A stretch of DNA of 64,000 nucleotides from Polytrichum commune. Taxonomy: Eukaryota; Streptophyta; Polytrichopsida; Polytrichales; Polytrichaceae. Position 1 is the first letter of the stretch, and every line of letters begins with the position of its first letter. The notes beneath the pieces are model-generated. The model ran no database searches. It saw nothing but the letters and a program-made list of their open reading frames with translations, and was not told where the DNA came from. Shown in pieces: positions 59,700 to 64,000 of this stretch. A program made the position numbers and the translations under genes. Location: the NCBI GenBank assembly GCA_950295325.1, contig OX485807.1, positions 34,130,440 through 34,194,439 on the forward strand, written 5' to 3'.

Positions 59700-60720
59700 T
59701 ACGCCTAGCAGAAAGAAGCCATTTGAAAAGACCTTCGGAGGCGATAAACATGAATTTGCAAAACAATAATATGAGGCAAAAAAAAAATCCGAGGGAGGAT
59801 CGAGTAGCAAACAAATCATTCCCAAAATTTACAAAGACATTAAGGACGTTAAGAACGCGACGAAGAAATGGTTGTACTTCCACAATGATAGGCGTCGGTG
59901 GATATACCATCCAACCTTCCAAAATTTTATGGAACAAAAGATGAGGATGCTTCGAGGCATTTGGCGAGGTTTATTAAGAGAGTGATTAGTTTGCTCATCA
60001 CCAACCAAGTATATTGGTTGGTTTGGTTTCTTACTACCTTAGAGGGCGAGGCATATGAGTGGTATAGGCATCATGTTGAGGGTCATTTTAGAGCTTGGGA
60101 TCAATTACAAAGAGAGTTTGTGAATGAGTTTAGACCCGAGGTCGGTCAAAGTATGGCTTTTAGAATTTTAATGAATATGAGGCAATGAAGAGAAGAAGAA
60201 ATCTCCGCTTACATTAGGAGGTTTGATTGGGTGTGTGCAAGGTATGTAGGAACTTTGCTTAATGACGAAACACTCAAACAATTCTTTATGTAAGGATTTG
60301 TTAAAGCGGATACTATTTGAGGTGTTTTAGAAAGGAACCCTCGCACATTGGCAGAGGCTAAGGTGGCCGCTAGGAATATGGAGCATATAGATAGAAATTA
60401 CGAGAGATTATGGAGGAGAGAGGATGAATTGATCCCGCTTCTACCAAGGTCGGGAGTGGAGCCAATTAAGCCACTCAGCCCATCTCCATATGTTTCCATT
60501 GAAGCAGTTTTAGCGGTGAGAAAACTTATACCAATGTTAGCATTGCCAGCCCCTAGAGTGGATCCTTAGAGTCAGGCAGTAGAACAGAGATTAGGTGCTA
60601 CTAAATTAGGATTTCAGGAGGCAATGATGAAGCAATTTTAAAGTCTCACGTATCAAATGTTTTTGTTGATTAGGAATCAACAGCCTGGTCCTCGTCCTCA
60701 GATTTAAGTCGAATAATCAT
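59700..60720 (+). pseudogene. Ty3-type retrotransposon gag, with nonsense mutations
   Basis: From 59898 one frame reads NLPKFYGTKDEDASRHLARF, then TTLEGEAYEWYRHHVEGHFR and WDQLQREFVNEFRPEVGQSM, the Retrotrans_gag core. It then passes through VLERNPRTLAEAKVAARNME. Stops in this frame lie at 60186, 60291, 60318, 60567 and 60639, each one C-to-T step from CGA, CAA or CAG. Gag forms the particle that packages the element RNA. The first part (59723-59944) is in another frame. Confidence 0.8.
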
Positions 60721-60732
60721 TCGTCGGGATTT

Positions 60733-61060
60733 TGGTATACTCAGTGTCAACAACATGGCCACACTCGTTAGTTTTGTAGGAATGGACCAAACCGTGATCA
60801 AATAATGAACGGTAATGGTCCTCAACAAAGCCAAAGAAGTTAGAATCATAACCAAAATCAAGGAAACATTAGAGGTCCTCCTCCTCGAGGACAGGCTAAT
60901 CAAAATGCCGAGAAGAAGGAGTTCCACCATATATGTGGAAGGTATCATGTCGTAGGTCAATGTTGGTCGGAGAACCAAGGTCAAGGTTGTAGTATTTGTG
61001 GAGGTCCATATCCGTCTAACCAATGTTGTCATCCTGATAAGATCAATGGTATGCCAAACA
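60733..61060 (+). pseudogene. Zinc-knuckle region of gag, degraded
   Basis: Read one base out of step with gag: TQCQQHGHTR (stop) FCRNG, where the second Cys of the CCHC knuckle is missing; then FHHICGRYHVVGQCW and CSICGGPYPSNQCCHPDK, two further Cys/His groups. Stops at TAG/TGA again fit CAG/CGA origins. Confidence 0.65.
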
Positions 61061-61379
61061 CTCTAACCAACGCACAACGACCGGCTCAAGATGGCATGAG
61101 AGGATCATGACCAGATAATGAAGGAACTAATGATCTTAAACCATCAAACTTCTATTATAATTATGGGAATGCGAACCTTCCGGTACAAGGAGGTCAAGTG
61201 ACACAACCACCTAGACAGATGGGTCCATCTACATATCAGGATGTCATATTTATGGATGTCTCCACCATTCCGGTAGCTTTAGAGGTGTCTCCTACACAAG
61301 TAACATCTACCGATGGTCAAGGTCAGTGTTCTCCGCATGCTAATTCTATATAATTTGTATGAGTTGAGGAGTCTGGAAG
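61060..61379 (+). other. Gag-protease linker, degraded
   Basis: Readable pieces such as NFYYNYGNANLPVQGGQVTQ and DVIFMDVSTIPVALEVSP join the zinc knuckles to the protease module. No catalytic motif. Confidence 0.5.
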
Positions 61380-62604
61380 GAGAAGTTGTGCATGAAGCTC
61401 CAGCATTAGCAGTTACCACTAGAACGATGAGAGGTAAGATGCCAATAGAAGTGGATGTGGAGGAAGACGAGGAAAATCCCTTGGGAGATGTCCCTTATTT
61501 TTCGGATTTGGAGAATGTAGCTAGGAGGCCACTAAGGCACTAGAAAGGGAAAATGAGATTGTTCATGATAGGGAGAGGTCTAATGTCGTCCATGATCTAG
61601 ATGGTAGTGATGTCGGAGATTGGGAAGGTCCATGCATTCCGGTAGATGAGTTTGATAGTGTTAGAAGGACTAAGGCCGATAGAGTAGATGGATATGATCT
61701 TTGGTCCGATCTTAGCTCACTAAAAGCTGACATCACCTTTGATCAGTTGTTAGAAATCTCACCAATGGCTAGGAAGACTTTGAAGGAAGGAATGCCGGTG
61801 ACTAAAAGGACTCGAAAGCCCAAGACTAGAGTGTCTACATGAGTTCAAATGCAAGGGAGGATTCGAGAGGTTAAGGCGGTGGAGATCGAGGTTACGGTAC
61901 TGGACAAGGTGGTTCCTAATGTATTGGTTGATGGTAGAAGTAGTCTCAACATTTTATCCGAGCACACCATGAAGAAGTTGGGATTGAGTTTGACCGGTCC
62001 ATCACCATTGGTCATCAATATGGCGAACCAAAGTCCGGTGGTTTCAGTGGAAATTATTAAGGATTGTCGACTTAGCACGGGTGGCGATGAGTACGTTGTT
62101 ACCTTTCAAGTGATTAAAATGCATGACAACAAGGATGCATTTCCCATCTTGTTAGTAAGACCTTGGTTAAGAATGGCCAACGCCGTGGTAGATTGGGGAG
62201 GACAAAAACCTTCCATCACTTATGGTCCTGATGATAATAGAGTCAAGGTCTCAATAACATCCTTGAGTGGTTGGGTTAGAGAGGAGATTGATCCTATTTC
62301 GGATGATGAGGAGAATGGTAAGAGTATTGGAAAGTTTGATGATACATTGGTGGGGGTAGTTCAATTGAACGATGAGAAGGCTAAGATGTATTCAAGTTCA
62401 GGTTTTCTAGGTCCTAGCTTTTACAACCAAGAGGATAATGGGGATTTTGCATCTTGGTTGAGACAATATCCGGAGTCCATTAGCGATGTTATGATGATGT
62501 CCCATAGTTGTATTCTCCGAGATGATATGTCTAGTTCGCAGAGGGAGTATTATTTGTCTTTAGAGCCATGTGAGGTTCTCACGGAGGAAGAATGGGTACA
62601 ATGA
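61380..62604 (+). pseudogene. Retropepsin module, unit 1 (frameshifted)
   Basis: Parallel to unit 2 throughout. HEAPALAVTTRTMRGKMPIE in one frame (to 61543) passes to ALERENEIVHDRERSNVVHD in another, with a stop at 61840. From 61849 a 251-codon frame holds the protease: NVLVDGRSSLNILSEHTMKK, IKMHDNKDAFPILLVRPWLR and ANAVVDWGGQKPSITYGPDD. The active-site DGG of unit 2 reads DGR here, so activity is doubtful. Ends SLEPCEVLTEEEW. Confidence 0.75.
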
Positions 62605-62643
62605 TGACTCACTCCATAGATAGGTGATGTTGAAGTTAGTGAT

Positions 62644-63909
62644 GTGAGTTTGGTACATGTAGATGAGACTCAACAGGAGAGGGCTATCTTGGAGGCTTCT
62701 AAGTTAGAGGAACCTTTACATTTTAGGAGAGGGAAGGCCCCATTAGAGGTAGGAGTACAGGGTCAAGAGGAGTATTCTTCGGATGAGGCTCCTAATCTTT
62801 CCGAATTGGATAAGGTAGCTAGAGTAGCTAGAAGGGCCACTAGAGAGTTGGAGAGGGAGAATGTAATTCTTCATGATAGAGAGAGGCCTAATGTCATTCA
62901 TGATTTGGAAGATAGTGAGATGGGAGAATTGGAAGGACCGGAAATTCCTTTGGATGAGTTTGATGGTGTTGGCAATGCCAAAGTGAAGAAGTCGAGTCGC
63001 TACGATTTATGGGCCGATCTTAGCTCACTTAAGGCCTATATTACCTTCGGACAATTGTTGGAGATTTCACCCGTAGTTAGGAAGACTCTCAAGGAAGGAA
63101 TGTCAGTGACTAGGAGAACTAGGAAGGTTAAGCCTAGGATGGTGGCTATAGTTCAAATGCAAGGAGGAATACGAGATATCAAACCAATTGAAATTGAGGT
63201 TTTGGTGGTCGACAAGATGATTCTTAATGTGCTAGTGGATGGAGGTAGCGGACTAAACATCTTGCCGGAGCATACCATGAAGAGGTTGGGACTTAGTCTT
63301 ACGGGTTCATCACCTTTCATCATCAATATGACGAATCAAAGTCCGGCCGTGCCTTTGGGGATGATTAAGGATTGTAGGATTAGCACTGGAGGGGAAAAAT
63401 ATGTGGTCACCTTTCATATCATCAAAATGCATTCTAATAAGGATGCATTTCTCATCTTGTTAGATAGGCCATTGTTGAGAATGGCGGATGCCATAGTGGA
63501 TTGGGTAGGAGTCAAGCCATCCATTACTTATGGTCCGGAGGACAATAGGGTCAAAGTTCCCATAGGGTCGCTAGGTGGTTGGATTAGACAAGAGATTGTT
63601 TCATCTTCGGAAGATGAACGTGATGCCAAGGAGGATGGCAATAATGATGAGGCATTGATAGGAGTAGTTCATTCGGGTGGTCTAGGTCATAGTTTCTATA
63701 ATTATGGGGATGATAGGGAGTATGCCCAATGGTTGAGAGATTATCAGGAGTTCGAATTCGATGTTATGACCACGTCCCATCATGCATGTTTGAGGGATGA
63801 CATTGTTAGTTCAAGGAACGAGAAATATTCCTTGTTAGAACCATATGAGGTGCTCACCGAGGAAGAGTGGATTTTAGGGGAATTAACACTTTGGGTTGAT
63901 AGTATGTAA
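62644..63909 (+). CDS. Retropepsin module, unit 2 (open, 421 codons)
   Basis: Starts VHVDETQQERAILEASKLEE and runs unbroken through a linker (RELERENVILHDRERPNVIH). The aspartic protease follows: ILNVLVDGGSGLNILPEHTM, with the D-G-G active-site turn near codon 200, RLGLSLTGSSPFIINMTNQS, then VVTFHIIKMHSNKDAFLILL. It ends LLEPYEVLTEEEW, ILGELTLWVDSM. Retropepsins cut the Gag-Pol polyprotein of Ty3-type elements. The unit repeats the order of unit 1 about 1.3 kb downstream, and unit 3 begins at about 63915. Confidence 0.8.
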   Translation: MSLVHVDETQQERAILEASKLEEPLHFRRGKAPLEVGVQGQEEYSSDEAPNLSELDKVARVARRATRELERENVILHDRERPNVIHDLEDSEMGELEGPEIPLDEFDGVGNAKVKKSSRYDLWADLSSLKAYITFGQLLEISPVVRKTLKEGMSVTRRTRKVKPRMVAIVQMQGGIRDIKPIEIEVLVVDKMILNVLVDGGSGLNILPEHTMKRLGLSLTGSSPFIINMTNQSPAVPLGMIKDCRISTGGEKYVVTFHIIKMHSNKDAFLILLDRPLLRMADAIVDWVGVKPSITYGPEDNRVKVPIGSLGGWIRQEIVSSSEDERDAKEDGNNDEALIGVVHSGGLGHSFYNYGDDREYAQWLRDYQEFEFDVMTTSHHACLRDDIVSSRNEKYSLLEPYEVLTEEEWILGELTLWVDSM

Positions 63910-63914
63910 GAGAG

Positions 63915-64000
63915 TGACGTAAGTTTAGTACATGTAGATAGGACTCAAGATTATGATGCTATCATAGAAATGGAGAAGTTGGAGGAGCCTTTACACTTCG
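63915..64000 (+). CDS. Start of a third module, cut by the window end
   Basis: LVHVDRTQDYDAIIEMEKLE then EPLHF repeats the start of unit 2 (LVHVDETQQERAILEASKLE, EPLHF). The spacing between the two LVHVD starts is 1276 bp. The rest is outside the window. Confidence 0.6.

Overview
The window reads as nuclear DNA of a land plant. It is AT-rich, full of transposable elements, and carries one clearly host-type gene with GT-AG introns. The transposon proteins are the plant kinds: CACTA/En-Spm TNP2, DUF4216 and Transposase_24-like domains, a LINE ORF1 with DUF4283 and a CCHC finger, and a Ty3-type gag/protease. I cannot fix the species from the sequence.

Layout. 0-5.6 kb: a diverged tandem repeat invaded by two opposed copies of a ~1.5 kb non-autonomous DNA transposon (555-2045, 3885-5570), which themselves carry smaller elements. 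5.6-14.4 kb: mostly non-coding, with dispersed repeats, one MITE and one candidate terminal exon. 14.46-20.78 kb, minus strand: an 11-exon PQ-loop transporter gene (390 codons plus stop), with a GC-rich probable promoter/leader at 22.1-22.5 kb. 22.5-38.6 kb: gene-poor, with several MITE families, a pogo-like element and foldbacks. 38.6-41.6 kb: a broken, unrecognised coding region. 42.7-45.1 kb: LINE ORF1, cut by a CACTA terminus at 45095. 45.5-49.6 kb, minus strand: a decayed CACTA transposase split by a ~2 kb insertion holding a 32-bp minisatellite. 50-54 kb: LTR-like DNA with 180-bp and ~151-bp repeats. 54.12-55.08 kb: an LTR with a tRNA-Met-type primer-binding site, followed directly by a multi-exon CACTA-associated gene (55.15-57.61 kb). 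58.0-59.5 kb: a 5'-truncated LINE ORF2. 59.7 kb to the end: a Ty3-type element whose protease region is tandemly repeated.

Only the PQ-loop gene looks like a working host gene. The Transposase_24-like gene has splice phases that fit across six exons and may have been intact until recently. The most unusual features are the repeated protease module, the opposed pair of large elements with a paralogous empty site, the MITE families with visible target duplications, the LTR joined to a CACTA-type gene, the unrecognised broken gene at 38.6-41.6 kb, and stop codons in the retroelements that fit C-to-T decay.
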